This document shows, one piece after another, positions 6,424-13,436 of a stretch of DNA of 16,041 bases (its first letter is position 1; each line of letters begins with the position of its first letter). The stretch is from assembly GCA_016929735.1 (NCBI GenBank), contig JAFGID010000244.1, positions 1 through 16,041 on the forward strand. Reading direction: 5' to 3'. The notes below the pieces were generated by a model. That model was not told the origin of the DNA, ran no database searches, and saw only the letters and a list, made by a program, of their open reading frames with translations. Source of the stretch: Ignavibacteriales bacterium (GTDB lineage: Bacteria; Bacteroidota; Ignavibacteria; Ignavibacteriales; Melioribacteraceae). Made by a program: the position numbers and the translations under genes.

Positions 6424-7509
6424 ATGAAAAAGTTTAATTTAATTATCATTGCAGTCGTTTTATTTGCCTTGACAGGTTGCTACACAAAACTTTTAGTAAC
6501 CGAACGAGAATACGTTAAAGTAAAAAAATACCAAGAACCTCGCGAAGAAGTTTACTACGAAGATGACCAATATTATTATGATGACTCTACTCAATATTAT
6601 GAGGAAGAACCGGATGTAGTTGTTTATGAATATTATTATGATGACTATTATCCGATCTACCACAGATATTATTGGGGTTATTATCCAACATATTATTATG
6701 ATTATTGGTATAATCCCTATTGGTATTCAAGTTGGTATTGCTGGAATTGTTATAGTTGGTATTGGCCTTCATATCATTATTGGTACTGGCCAAGTTACTG
6801 GTATGATTGGGGATATTATGGTGGATATTGGGGAGGTTACTATGGAGGTTATTATGATTATGGATACAACTATAGTTCATACAAATATAGAACACATGAT
6901 ACGAATCTAAGGAACAAAGGAGATAGGAATTATACAACTCGAACAAGAGATTATACAGAAAAATATACTGATTATGGTACGACTACAAAAAACAATAGAA
7001 ATATTACAACAAAGACAAATACCAAAACCACTACTACAAGAGACTATACAAATAAAATAGATAAGAAAACGGATAATACAAAAACGACAACAAGAAATAC
7101 TGATTCAAGAAATTATACAACCACAAAGACAACTCGTAATACAGATAATACGAAAAAAACTACTAATAAAACAATACAAAATAAAACTAATACAACAACC
7201 AGAGATTACAAGACCAATACTAAAAAAACAACCAATTTTAATAATACAAATAAAAAGTTAGAATATACACGAACTCCTAAAAAGGAAAATAATAAAACAT
7301 ATAATAATAATCGTAGCTACGATAATTCAAAAACGTATACTAATAAAAATTATTCGAACTACAATAATAACACCAGTTACAATAATAATAGAAGTTCTTA
7401 CAACAACAATAGCTCTTACAATAATAAGAGTTCATATAATAATAGCAGCAGTAATAACCGTAGTAGTAATAACACAGGTTCAACGAGAAATTCTGGTTCA
7501 AGAAGATAA
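6424..7509 (+). CDS. Tyr/Trp-rich, Asn/Thr-tailed low-complexity lipoprotein
   Basis: A 361-residue protein of no family I recognise. Lipobox L-T-G-C19 ends a clean signal peptide, so it should be a lipoprotein. Region 1 (about 20-43) is charged. Region 2 (44-155) holds 45 Tyr and 12 Trp in 112 residues, first mixed with Asp/Glu (Y-Y-E-D-D, Y-Y-Y-D-D-Y-Y), then with Trp, Pro and Gly (Y-W-P-S-Y, G-G-Y-W-G-G-Y-Y). It includes one C-W-N-C motif (106-109). Region 3 (about 160-285) is Thr/Asn/Lys/Arg-rich with T-T-x-R-D-Y-T units. Region 4 (about 286-361) is Asn/Ser/Tyr-rich and contains the hexapeptide S-S-Y-N-N-x three times (324-340). The reading frame is real: good Shine-Dalgarno, lipobox, and an abutting downstream gene. 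Both long overlapping frames in region 2 are by-products of its repetitive codons. Probably a disordered or fibrous surface protein; function unknown. Confidence 0.88.
   Translation: MKKFNLIIIAVVLFALTGCYTKLLVTEREYVKVKKYQEPREEVYYEDDQYYYDDSTQYYEEEPDVVVYEYYYDDYYPIYHRYYWGYYPTYYYDYWYNPYWYSSWYCWNCYSWYWPSYHYWYWPSYWYDWGYYGGYWGGYYGGYYDYGYNYSSYKYRTHDTNLRNKGDRNYTTRTRDYTEKYTDYGTTTKNNRNITTKTNTKTTTTRDYTNKIDKKTDNTKTTTRNTDSRNYTTTKTTRNTDNTKKTTNKTIQNKTNTTTRDYKTNTKKTTNFNNTNKKLEYTRTPKKENNKTYNNNRSYDNSKTYTNKNYSNYNNNTSYNNNRSSYNNNSSYNNKSSYNNSSSNNRSSNNTGSTRNSGSRR
6553..6888 (+). repeat. Low-complexity Tyr/Trp codon tract
   Basis: Encodes residues 44-155 of the first lipoprotein. TAT/TAC and TGG codons make up half of it. 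An 18-nt direct repeat starting at AATATTATTATG occurs at 6569-6586 and 6629-6646, exactly 60 nt (20 codons) apart and in frame, suggesting local duplication. Confidence 0.7.
7393..7443 (+). repeat. In-frame 18-nt-period repeat (S-S-Y-N-N-x)
   Basis: Three successive copies of a Ser-Ser-Tyr-Asn-Asn-(Asn/Lys) unit, the last lacking its sixth residue. Serine codons vary (AGT, AGC, TCT, TCA), so the period is better kept at the protein level than at the DNA level. This hints at selection on the peptide rather than fresh slippage. Confidence 0.6.
7501..7505 (+). promoter_or_regulatory. Shine-Dalgarno-like site inside the last codons of the first lipoprotein
   Basis: AGAAG within the terminal AGA AGA (Arg-Arg) codons, just before TAAATG. 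It is a weaker purine match than at the next two junctions, and places the site 4 nt before the next ATG at 7510. Confidence 0.45.
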
Positions 7510-7860
7510 ATGAAATTTTCAAGTAAAATATTAACATTTACAGTTTTGTTAGCTTTGGTTCTAGTTGGGTGCCATCCTAAGTATGCGATTTACAACAATT
7601 ATGTTGATAAGCCAGGGCCCATCGGTGGACCTAGACCTCCTGTTTATCCAACAAAACCACCTAAAAAATCACCTGTAATTATTCAACCTCCAATAATCGT
7701 TATTGTTGACAAACCTGTTGATATAATACACGAAACACCTATTAGAGATAATATAGGTGGTGGTGATAGAAAGTATGACGATAATAAGGATGAAGAAAAA
7801 AGAAATTATGATTCAAAGAAACATCCAACACCATTAAGAGATAACATAGCGAGGAGATAA
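7510..7860 (+). CDS. Small Pro-rich lipoprotein (hypothetical)
   Basis: 116 residues with a signal peptide and lipobox L-V-G-C21. After the cysteine there is a short Y-A-I-Y-N-N-Y segment, then a Pro-rich stretch (35-62) with P-G-P-I-G-G-P-R-P-P and P-T-K-P-P-K-K. A Val/Ile strand follows, then P-I-R-D-N-I-G-G-G-D-R-K-Y-D (78-90), an acidic/basic segment, and a second P-L-R-D-N-I before the Arg-Arg end. The R-D-N-(I)-G...D-R motif recurs in both flanking lipoproteins. The start abuts the preceding stop (TAAATG). The stop shares one base with the next start (TAATG). No known family. Pro-rich linkers of this kind often carry a lipoprotein away from the membrane; the role here is unknown. Confidence 0.82.
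   Translation: MKFSSKILTFTVLLALVLVGCHPKYAIYNNYVDKPGPIGGPRPPVYPTKPPKKSPVIIQPPIIVIVDKPVDIIHETPIRDNIGGGDRKYDDNKDEEKRNYDSKKHPTPLRDNIARR
7851..7856 (+). promoter_or_regulatory. Shine-Dalgarno inside the Arg-Arg codons of the second lipoprotein
   Basis: GAGGAG overlaps the final AGG AGA codons and lies 3-5 nt before the ATG at 7860, which itself overlaps the TAA stop. Coding and ribosome-binding functions share the same bases. Confidence 0.7.
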
Positions 7861-8216
7861 TGAAAAGTTTAACAAAAGTATTAATCGTAATTGCATTTTT
7901 AGGTATTTTAATTATTTTATCAAGTTGCTATACGAGAGTTAATCTTAATTATGTAGCAGCAGAAAGTTATTATCCACCACCTCCTGAACCTTATGATCCC
8001 TATATCCCATATTATCCTCCTACATTATATTATCCCACAGATGATAATGATTCGGATAATAATCAGGAAACCCACACAACTAAATATCGTGATAATACCG
8101 GGGACAGAAATCCTTCAAATGGAAATACAACAACAAGAAATGAATCTGAAAAAAAAAATGAAGATAAAAATTCAACAACAAGAAATTCTGGCGAAAGAAA
8201 TTCTACAAGGAGATAA
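7860..8216 (+). CDS. Small Tyr/Pro-rich lipoprotein (hypothetical)
   Basis: 118 residues with lipobox L-S-S-C23 followed by Y-T-R, echoing C-Y-T-K of the first lipoprotein. Residues 37-60 are Tyr/Pro-rich (Y-Y-P-P-P-P-E-P-Y, Y-I-P-Y-Y-P-P). An acidic Asp/Asn run follows, then Y-R-D-N-T-G-D-R-N (76-84) and a Thr/Asn/Arg/Lys tail with T-T-R-N-E-S, T-T-R-N-S-G-E-R-N-S-T-R-R. The tail's R-N-S-G block matches the C-terminal R-N-S-G-S-R-R of the first lipoprotein. A run of ten A's (8149-8158) within the coding sequence could be slippage-prone. It starts on the stop of the second lipoprotein and ends 2 nt before the barrel gene. No known family; likely a diverged relative of its two neighbours. Confidence 0.82.
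   Translation: MKSLTKVLIVIAFLGILIILSSCYTRVNLNYVAAESYYPPPPEPYDPYIPYYPPTLYYPTDDNDSDNNQETHTTKYRDNTGDRNPSNGNTTTRNESEKKNEDKNSTTRNSGERNSTRR
8207..8212 (+). promoter_or_regulatory. Shine-Dalgarno inside the Arg-Arg codons of the third lipoprotein
   Basis: AAGGAG spans the final AGG AGA codons of the third lipoprotein, 6 nt before the ATG at 8219. It supports that start for the barrel protein and tight coupling across the junction. Confidence 0.75.
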
Positions 8217-8218
8217 AT

Positions 8219-9655
8219 ATGGAAAAGAAAATTAAATTCAAAGTAATATTGGGGCTAATATTTTTTGCAAATATTTTAATTGCCCAAAACTATGTTGATG
8301 CTATCCGACTTACCGAACCAGGAATTGGTTCTAATGCACGTGCTCTTGGGATGGGGAATGCCTATATTGCATTAAGCAATGATTTCAGTGGTACATTCTT
8401 TAACCCAGCTGGTCTTGGACTAATGAAGTATGGACAAATAATTGGTGGATTAAATTATAATTCTTTCAATAATAAAACTACTCTTTACAATAACACTACT
8501 AGTTCAACCAATAGCAATACTGATCTAAATCAAGTCGGACTTGTATTACCGTTTCCAGTTGAACAAGGTAGTTTAGTATTTTCTTTTGGTTATAATAATA
8601 ATAAAAATTATAATCGTGCGATAGAATTTGATGCATACAATCCATACAACCATTCTATGATTCAAGATTTAACATCCTACAATGATGACCTCGCCTATGA
8701 GTTAGCAGTAAGTTACGCAGGTACTTCAGGTGATGAGACAATTATTCAAGGTCGTTTGAATCAATCTGGTTCAATATTAGATAAAGGGGGGATAAATTCT
8801 TGGACTTTTGGAACAGCTGTTGAAGTAGCACCTAATATATTTATTGGCGGTACATTAGATATTCTTTCTGGTTCATATAAAAAAGATAAAGAATATTACG
8901 AAGATGACATCTATAATTTTTACAATAGTTCAATGTTAACTGACCCGACACTTCCCCAAACAGCAGATTTTCAAAGATTTTATCTAAACGATATTTTAGA
9001 TTGGACATTCAATGGGTTTGGTTTCAAACTTGGTTTTTTAGCTCAAGTTAGGGATATGTTAAATTTTGGTTTAGTAGTCAAATTTCCTAGTTCATATTCA
9101 ATTAAAGAAAATTATTATATAGATGGATATGCAGATTATGCAGCAACAAGATTTGTATTGCCTGCTCCTTATGATGTTGATATTGAATATGATATTAAAA
9201 CGCCATTTGAATTTATGGGTGGCGTTGCTTTTAATATTAAAGATGTTGCAGTAATTTCAGCTGATGTTAACTATATTGATTATACACAAATGGAATTTAC
9301 TGATGGTTTAACTCCAACCGATAGAAGTCAAAATAACAAAGACATAAAAGAGTATACACGTGAAGTACTCAATTTATCAGTTGGTGCGGAAGTTACAATA
9401 CCAGAAACAGAGTTAAGTATCAGAGGTGGATTTATGTATAGACCATCACCTTACTTTGATGACCCGTCAAAGTATGATAAAAAATATATTACTGCTGGAA
9501 TAGGTTATGTTGCTGGAGGTGTTGTTGGATTGGATGTAGCATTTGCTCGCGGTTGGTGGGAAGATTATGGTGATAATTATGGTTCTAATTTATCACGCAC
9601 TTTTCAGAAAATTACTGTTAATAACTTGACATTTACTTTAACATATATGTTTTAA
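8219..9655 (+). CDS. OmpP1/FadL/PorV-like outer-membrane beta-barrel protein
   Basis: 478 residues with a signal peptide (cut expected at I-A22|Q-N). The mature N-terminus L-T-E-P-G-I-G-S-N-A-R-A-L-G-M-G-N-A-Y (31-49) followed by G-T-F-F-N-P-A-G-L (58-66) is the hallmark of the FadL/TodX-related barrels of the FCB group. These include PorV-type proteins that act as shuttles for type IX cargo, as well as hydrophobic-solute channels. The rest alternates strands and Asn/Asp/Tyr-rich loops and ends T-L-T-Y-M-F with terminal Phe, the barrel-assembly signal. It is the last gene of a unit with three lipoproteins (2-nt gap) and is followed by a terminator-like hairpin. The sequence does not show whether it transports a solute, anchors the lipoproteins or serves secretion. 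Confidence 0.85.
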   Translation: MEKKIKFKVILGLIFFANILIAQNYVDAIRLTEPGIGSNARALGMGNAYIALSNDFSGTFFNPAGLGLMKYGQIIGGLNYNSFNNKTTLYNNTTSSTNSNTDLNQVGLVLPFPVEQGSLVFSFGYNNNKNYNRAIEFDAYNPYNHSMIQDLTSYNDDLAYELAVSYAGTSGDETIIQGRLNQSGSILDKGGINSWTFGTAVEVAPNIFIGGTLDILSGSYKKDKEYYEDDIYNFYNSSMLTDPTLPQTADFQRFYLNDILDWTFNGFGFKLGFLAQVRDMLNFGLVVKFPSSYSIKENYYIDGYADYAATRFVLPAPYDVDIEYDIKTPFEFMGGVAFNIKDVAVISADVNYIDYTQMEFTDGLTPTDRSQNNKDIKEYTREVLNLSVGAEVTIPETELSIRGGFMYRPSPYFDDPSKYDKKYITAGIGYVAGGVVGLDVAFARGWWEDYGDNYGSNLSRTFQKITVNNLTFTLTYMF

Positions 9656-9673
9656 TAAATTGTGCTTACTCTA

Positions 9674-9740
9674 AAAGGGATTTTTGCCTATTTGGGTTTC
9701 TGCTCGTAAGTATCTGAATGTTGGCATAAATCCCTTTTTT
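9674..9740 (+). terminator. Long-loop terminator-like hairpin
   Basis: AAAGGGATTTTTGCC (9674-9688) pairs with GGCATAAATCCCTTT (9723-9737) with one mismatch in 15 positions. The right arm runs into six T's (9735-9740). It sits 18 nt after the barrel stop, as expected for the end of the four-gene unit. The 34-nt loop is much longer than in a standard intrinsic terminator, and I see no strong secondary hairpin inside it. Confidence 0.7.
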
Positions 9741-9829
9741 ATTTTAAACTATAAGCTTCATTTTTTTTAAATTGCAATTCCAATAATTAAATTTTCTTTT
9801 AATAATTTATTATTTCATCCTAATAGTTT
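9741..9829 (+). promoter_or_regulatory. AT-rich spacer before rsgA, presumed promoter region
   Basis: Between the hairpin and rsgA lies AT-rich DNA that should hold the rsgA promoter. It contains a 10-bp palindrome AATTGCAATT (9770-9779), which could be an operator half or chance. I see no clear -35/-10 or Bacteroidetes-type pair and no strong Shine-Dalgarno before the ATG at 9830. Confidence 0.25.
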
Positions 9830-10789
9830 ATGGTAAAAAAATATCAAGGAAAAATATTTAGAATTGAAAGTAAAGATTATTATGTCTGGGATGAAAGTGG
9901 CAATATTGTGAGATGTAGTCTTCGCGGAAAGTTTAGGAAAGAATTAAGAATTAAAAAAGATAAATTACTGACGCTTGATTATGCAGTAGTTGGCGACTAT
10001 GTCGAATTTATACGGAACAAGGATGCTACCGGGATGATTACAGGCACATTCAGGAGGATAAATTTTCTTTCAAGAAAAGCGTTGAAAAGTAAAGCTGCAC
10101 TTAAAAGAGGTGAAAGAATAGAACAAATTATCGCTTCAAATATTGATAATTTATTCATCGTTGCAAGTATCTTAGAACCACAATTTAATAATAAACTGAT
10201 TGACAGAATTATTGTAGCTGGTGAAAGCAACAATATCAATGTTTCTATTATTATCAATAAAATTGACTTGGAAAAAAAGGAAAGCAAGCTTTGGAAAAAG
10301 TTTTACGAAGGTATTGGATATCAAGTGTTTCCTACTTGTGCTATTAAAAGTATAGGTATTAAAGAGATTAAGAATAAGTGTGCAAATTCGACTAATATTT
10401 TTTGGGGACCATCAGGTGTTGGTAAATCATCATTATTGAATTGTATGTTTGGTTTAAATCTCAAAATAAATGAGATTAGTCATTATTCTCAGAAGGGTGT
10501 GCATACAACCGTTAGTTGTTCGATGTTCAAAGTTGGTGATAATACATTTGTAATTGATACACCGGGAATAAGAGAAATTGCTCCCTATGGAATTAAGAAA
10601 GAAGATTTGGGTTTTTATTTTCAAGAGTTTGTTCCATTTATTAATAAATGTAAATTTAATACTTGTACTCACACTGAGGAACCGGATTGTGCAGTTGTCG
10701 AAGCAGTTGAGAATAATAAGATTGATCTAATGAGATATGAAAGTTATTTAAATTTATTGGATACGATTGAAGAAGATATTTATTTCTAA
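9830..10789 (+). CDS. rsgA: Ribosome small-subunit-dependent GTPase RsgA
   Basis: RsgA (YjeQ) is the GTPase that checks late 30S subunit maturation. The 319 residues show the family's diagnostic circular permutation, with G4 before G1. The N-terminal OB fold (about 5-75) is followed by G4 N143-K-I-D, G1/P-loop G193-P-S-G-V-G-K-S-S, G2 G-V-H-T-T (223-227) and G3 D243-T-P-G. The C-terminal zinc site is complete with Cys274, Cys279, His281 and Cys287 (C-x4-C-x-H-x5-C). Nothing looks altered. It stands alone between the hairpin at 9674-9740 and the TPR gene 62 nt downstream, so it may be its own transcription unit. Confidence 0.97.
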   Translation: MVKKYQGKIFRIESKDYYVWDESGNIVRCSLRGKFRKELRIKKDKLLTLDYAVVGDYVEFIRNKDATGMITGTFRRINFLSRKALKSKAALKRGERIEQIIASNIDNLFIVASILEPQFNNKLIDRIIVAGESNNINVSIIINKIDLEKKESKLWKKFYEGIGYQVFPTCAIKSIGIKEIKNKCANSTNIFWGPSGVGKSSLLNCMFGLNLKINEISHYSQKGVHTTVSCSMFKVGDNTFVIDTPGIREIAPYGIKKEDLGFYFQEFVPFINKCKFNTCTHTEEPDCAVVEAVENNKIDLMRYESYLNLLDTIEEDIYF

Positions 10790-10851
10790 TTTTTTAGATT
10801 TCAAATGATTTAATTTTTAAGTATTTTTTATTATCATTTTTTAGGAAAATT

Positions 10852-12651
10852 ATGCGTTATATATTTTTTTTATTTTTAGTATTCTTATTCGTAAAATGCA
10901 GTAGTAGTGAAGAAAAAATTGTTTACTCGAAGCAATCCATAAATATTAAAGATAGCACTGATAACAAAAAACTCGCTTCAGATTATTATATATCTGGTTC
11001 TTTGGAAGAACTTGAAGGAAATTACTCAAAAGCAGTTGAATATTATTTAAAGGCACTCGAACTCGATCCTCAAGCAGGAATTTATTTTTCACTGGGTAAA
11101 AATTATTTTATCCTTAACAATATACAAAAAGCAGTTGCATTTACTAAGACCGCAGTAAATTTGAGTTCAGATAATATTGAGTATAATTATCTATTGGCTG
11201 ATATATATACTAGTGCAATGCAGACGGATTCTTCAGAGAAAATTTATAATAAAATAATTGAATTGGATTCAAATCAATACCAAGCATATTTCAGGCTCGG
11301 TATGATTTACGAAGCTAAAAAACCGCTAAGAGCTTTGTCAACTTATAAAGAATTGTTGAACAGAGTTGGAAATGATAGGAGTGTGTTAATAAAAATTGCA
11401 GAATTAAATGAAAGATTAGGAAATATTGAAGAAACGATTTATACTGCTGAAGAGATTCTAAAACTTGATCCATCAAATCTTGATTTGAAGATAATTTTGA
11501 CAGAAGCTTATATTAAGACAAGTAAATTTGAAAAAGCGAGAGAATTGTTAGATGAAACAATGTTATCTTATCCAGATAATTCAAACTTAATTGAATTAAA
11601 TGCAGTTTATTATTTGAAAAATAATTTATATGATGAAGCAAGTAAAGAATATTTCGCGTTGATAAAAGATGATAAATTGTCACTCGAATATAAAATGAGT
11701 TTATCATCGATGTTTTCTGTAAATTATCCGAATGATACAAGTCTTGCTAATCTATCAATTCAACTTTTCGAAACAATGGATGAAGATACTTCGGATTGGA
11801 GAATTAAATATGCTCTTGCAGAATTATATTCAAAACAAAGCAATGATTCACTTTCCTTAGCATACTTAAAAGAAGCTGCTAATCTTGCAACTTGGAACGG
11901 GCAGTTGTGGAATCAATTAGCGCTGACCCTATATAATAAAGCATTATATAAGGATATTGTTGTTGAGTTTAATAAAGTCTCAAATAATTTTTCTGAAGAT
12001 TTTGTTCTAAATCTTATTGGTGGACTTTCATATTCACAATTAAATAAAAATGATTCAGCTATAGTGTATCTTGAAAAAGCATATAAACTAAATTCTAATG
12101 ATTTAACAGTGTTATCTGCGATGGGCTTTACTTTAAGTCAGCTTAAACGGAATGAAGATGCTTTATTATATCTACAGAAAGCAATTAAAATTAAACCTCA
12201 AGACCCACAGATTCTTGGTTTACTCGGTTTGATTTACGATGACAAAGAAATGTGGGGAGAATGTGATAATGCATATCAGAAAGCATTGCAAATTGCTCCT
12301 GATGACGTAACTCTTCTGAATAATTATGCTTATTCACTTGCGGAAAGAGGAATACGATTAGAAGAAGCACTTGAAATGGTTACAAGATCATTAGAAGAAG
12401 AGCCGGAAAATACATCTTTCTTAGATACAAAAGGTTGGGTTTATTATCAGATGGGAGAGTTTTATAAAGCAAAAGAATATATCGAAAAAGCTTTAGAATT
12501 AAATAAAGAAGCTACATTATTGGACCATCTTGGGGATATATATTTTAAGTTGAATGAAAAAGAAAAAGCTCTGGATTATTGGAAACAAGCATTTGAGAAA
12601 GATGATAAAAATGAAAAATTAAAAATAAAAATTGAAAAAGGTGAATTGTGA
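10852..12651 (+). CDS. TPR-repeat lipoprotein (about 15 tetratricopeptide repeats)
   Basis: 599 residues. A short hydrophobic signal ends in F-V-K-C16-S-S-S-E-E, an atypical but acceptable FCB-type lipobox, so it is probably an outer-membrane lipoprotein facing the periplasm. From about residue 44 to the end it is nearly all tetratricopeptide repeats. About fifteen 33-36-residue units can be seen, many with the A...Y.KAL.L.P consensus, such as Y-S-K-A-V-E-Y-Y-L-K-A-L-E-L-D-P and F-Y-K-A-K-E-Y-I-E-K-A-L-E-L. Units in the middle (about 250-310) are more diverged. TPRs are protein-binding scaffolds; no enzyme domain is present. AGGAAA (10843-10848) serves as the ribosome binding site. The TGA stop overlaps the GTG start of the next lipoprotein gene by 4 nt, so the two are coupled. 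Confidence 0.9.
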   Translation: MRYIFFLFLVFLFVKCSSSEEKIVYSKQSINIKDSTDNKKLASDYYISGSLEELEGNYSKAVEYYLKALELDPQAGIYFSLGKNYFILNNIQKAVAFTKTAVNLSSDNIEYNYLLADIYTSAMQTDSSEKIYNKIIELDSNQYQAYFRLGMIYEAKKPLRALSTYKELLNRVGNDRSVLIKIAELNERLGNIEETIYTAEEILKLDPSNLDLKIILTEAYIKTSKFEKARELLDETMLSYPDNSNLIELNAVYYLKNNLYDEASKEYFALIKDDKLSLEYKMSLSSMFSVNYPNDTSLANLSIQLFETMDEDTSDWRIKYALAELYSKQSNDSLSLAYLKEAANLATWNGQLWNQLALTLYNKALYKDIVVEFNKVSNNFSEDFVLNLIGGLSYSQLNKNDSAIVYLEKAYKLNSNDLTVLSAMGFTLSQLKRNEDALLYLQKAIKIKPQDPQILGLLGLIYDDKEMWGECDNAYQKALQIAPDDVTLLNNYAYSLAERGIRLEEALEMVTRSLEEEPENTSFLDTKGWVYYQMGEFYKAKEYIEKALELNKEATLLDHLGDIYFKLNEKEKALDYWKQAFEKDDKNEKLKIKIEKGEL

Positions 12652-13436
12652 AATTTAAATTCTTTGAAAATTCATTAGTAGTAATTTTTGCAATATTGTT
12701 CATTACCAGTTGTATACCTTCAAAACCAACGGATGAAGATAGAATATTGCCTCCTGACAGACTAATTAAAAAATTAGAGGCTAATAGACGACAAATTAAA
12801 AGTTTTTCAGGAACGGGTATTCTCAATGTAAAAAGTCCTGAAATGACAGCAAAAGCCAATTTCGAAATATTAATAAAAAAACCAGATTCGATCAAGGTTT
12901 CAATATTTGGACCTTTTGGGATAGGTGCTGCTCAGATCCTTGTAACTCCGAGTTCATTTAAATTTTATGACGAACTTAATAATGTGATGTATCAGGGAGT
13001 AAACCGAGAGGGGATAATTGAAAAGATATTTAAAATTGATATTTCGTTTGACGATTTAATTGATGTTTTTACGGGTTCAGTTAATTTAACAGATAAACTA
13101 AAAGAAGAACCAAATAAATTTGAGACTGAGGGGAATAGTTATTTATTGTCCTATATTCCTACAAAATCTGATAAGGTGTATATCTATAAAGTGAATATTG
13201 ATGATTTAGCAATTACAAATTACAGAATAGCTAAATTGCCAGACGAAATACTATTCGATAGTAAGTATTCAAATTTTTCCTTGTTTGAAGAAGTTGCGAT
13301 TCCCTATTTAGTTAATTTTAAAAATAAATCGAGCAATCAAACTATTGATATAGAATATCGGAATATAAAAGTTAACACAAACATACAGAATTTGGAAATC
13401 TTATTGCCACAAGACGTAGTAATTTTTGAATGGTAA
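12648..13436 (+). CDS. DUF4292-like lipoprotein (LolA/LolB-like fold suspected)
   Basis: 262 residues starting at a GTG that overlaps the TPR gene's stop (GTGA). Signal peptide with lipobox I-T-S-C22. The mature part resembles the DUF4292 family: I-K-S-F-S-G-T-G-I-L-N-V (50-61), a strand rich in K-A-N-F-E-I-L-I-K-K-P-D-S-I-K-V (69-84), and F-G-P-F-G-I-G-A-A-Q-I-L-V-T-P (87-101). That pattern matches the antiparallel strands of LolA/LolB-type lipoprotein carriers, so a role in outer-membrane lipoprotein or lipid handling is plausible but inferred. In Bacteroidetes this family is commonly encoded between a TPR protein and an EnvC-like peptidase (recalled, not checked). That arrangement is exactly what is seen here. 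The 3' end overlaps the next gene by 7 nt. Confidence 0.8.
   Translation: MKFKFFENSLVVIFAILFITSCIPSKPTDEDRILPPDRLIKKLEANRRQIKSFSGTGILNVKSPEMTAKANFEILIKKPDSIKVSIFGPFGIGAAQILVTPSSFKFYDELNNVMYQGVNREGIIEKIFKIDISFDDLIDVFTGSVNLTDKLKEEPNKFETEGNSYLLSYIPTKSDKVYIYKVNIDDLAITNYRIAKLPDEILFDSKYSNFSLFEEVAIPYLVNFKNKSSNQTIDIEYRNIKVNTNIQNLEILLPQDVVIFEW

Noticed and set aside
6620..6910. Alternative + strand frame of 96 codons rich in Ile and Met inside the Tyr-rich gene
   Set aside because: It is the +1 reading of TAT-TAT-type codons, which gives ATT/ATG. It has no ribosome binding site or lipobox and lies wholly within the better-supported gene.
6587..6946. 119-codon minus-strand frame rich in Asn and His
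   Set aside because: Reverse complement of the Tyr codon tract; composition follows from the opposite strand. All other genes here are on the + strand.
7250..7500. Possible CRISPR-like or tandem DNA repeat array
   Set aside because: The repetition is short AAT/AGT/TAC codon repeats with variable bases and no conserved direct repeat with unique spacers.
7340..7537. Minus-strand Tyr/Cys-rich frame
   Set aside because: Complement of the Asn/Ser codon repeat of the first lipoprotein; spans the junction of two real genes and has no start signal.
7993..8235. Overlapping + frame of 80 codons within the third lipoprotein
   Set aside because: Lies in another frame of a gene with a lipobox and coupled start. 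Kept only as the possible product of slippage at the ten-A tract.
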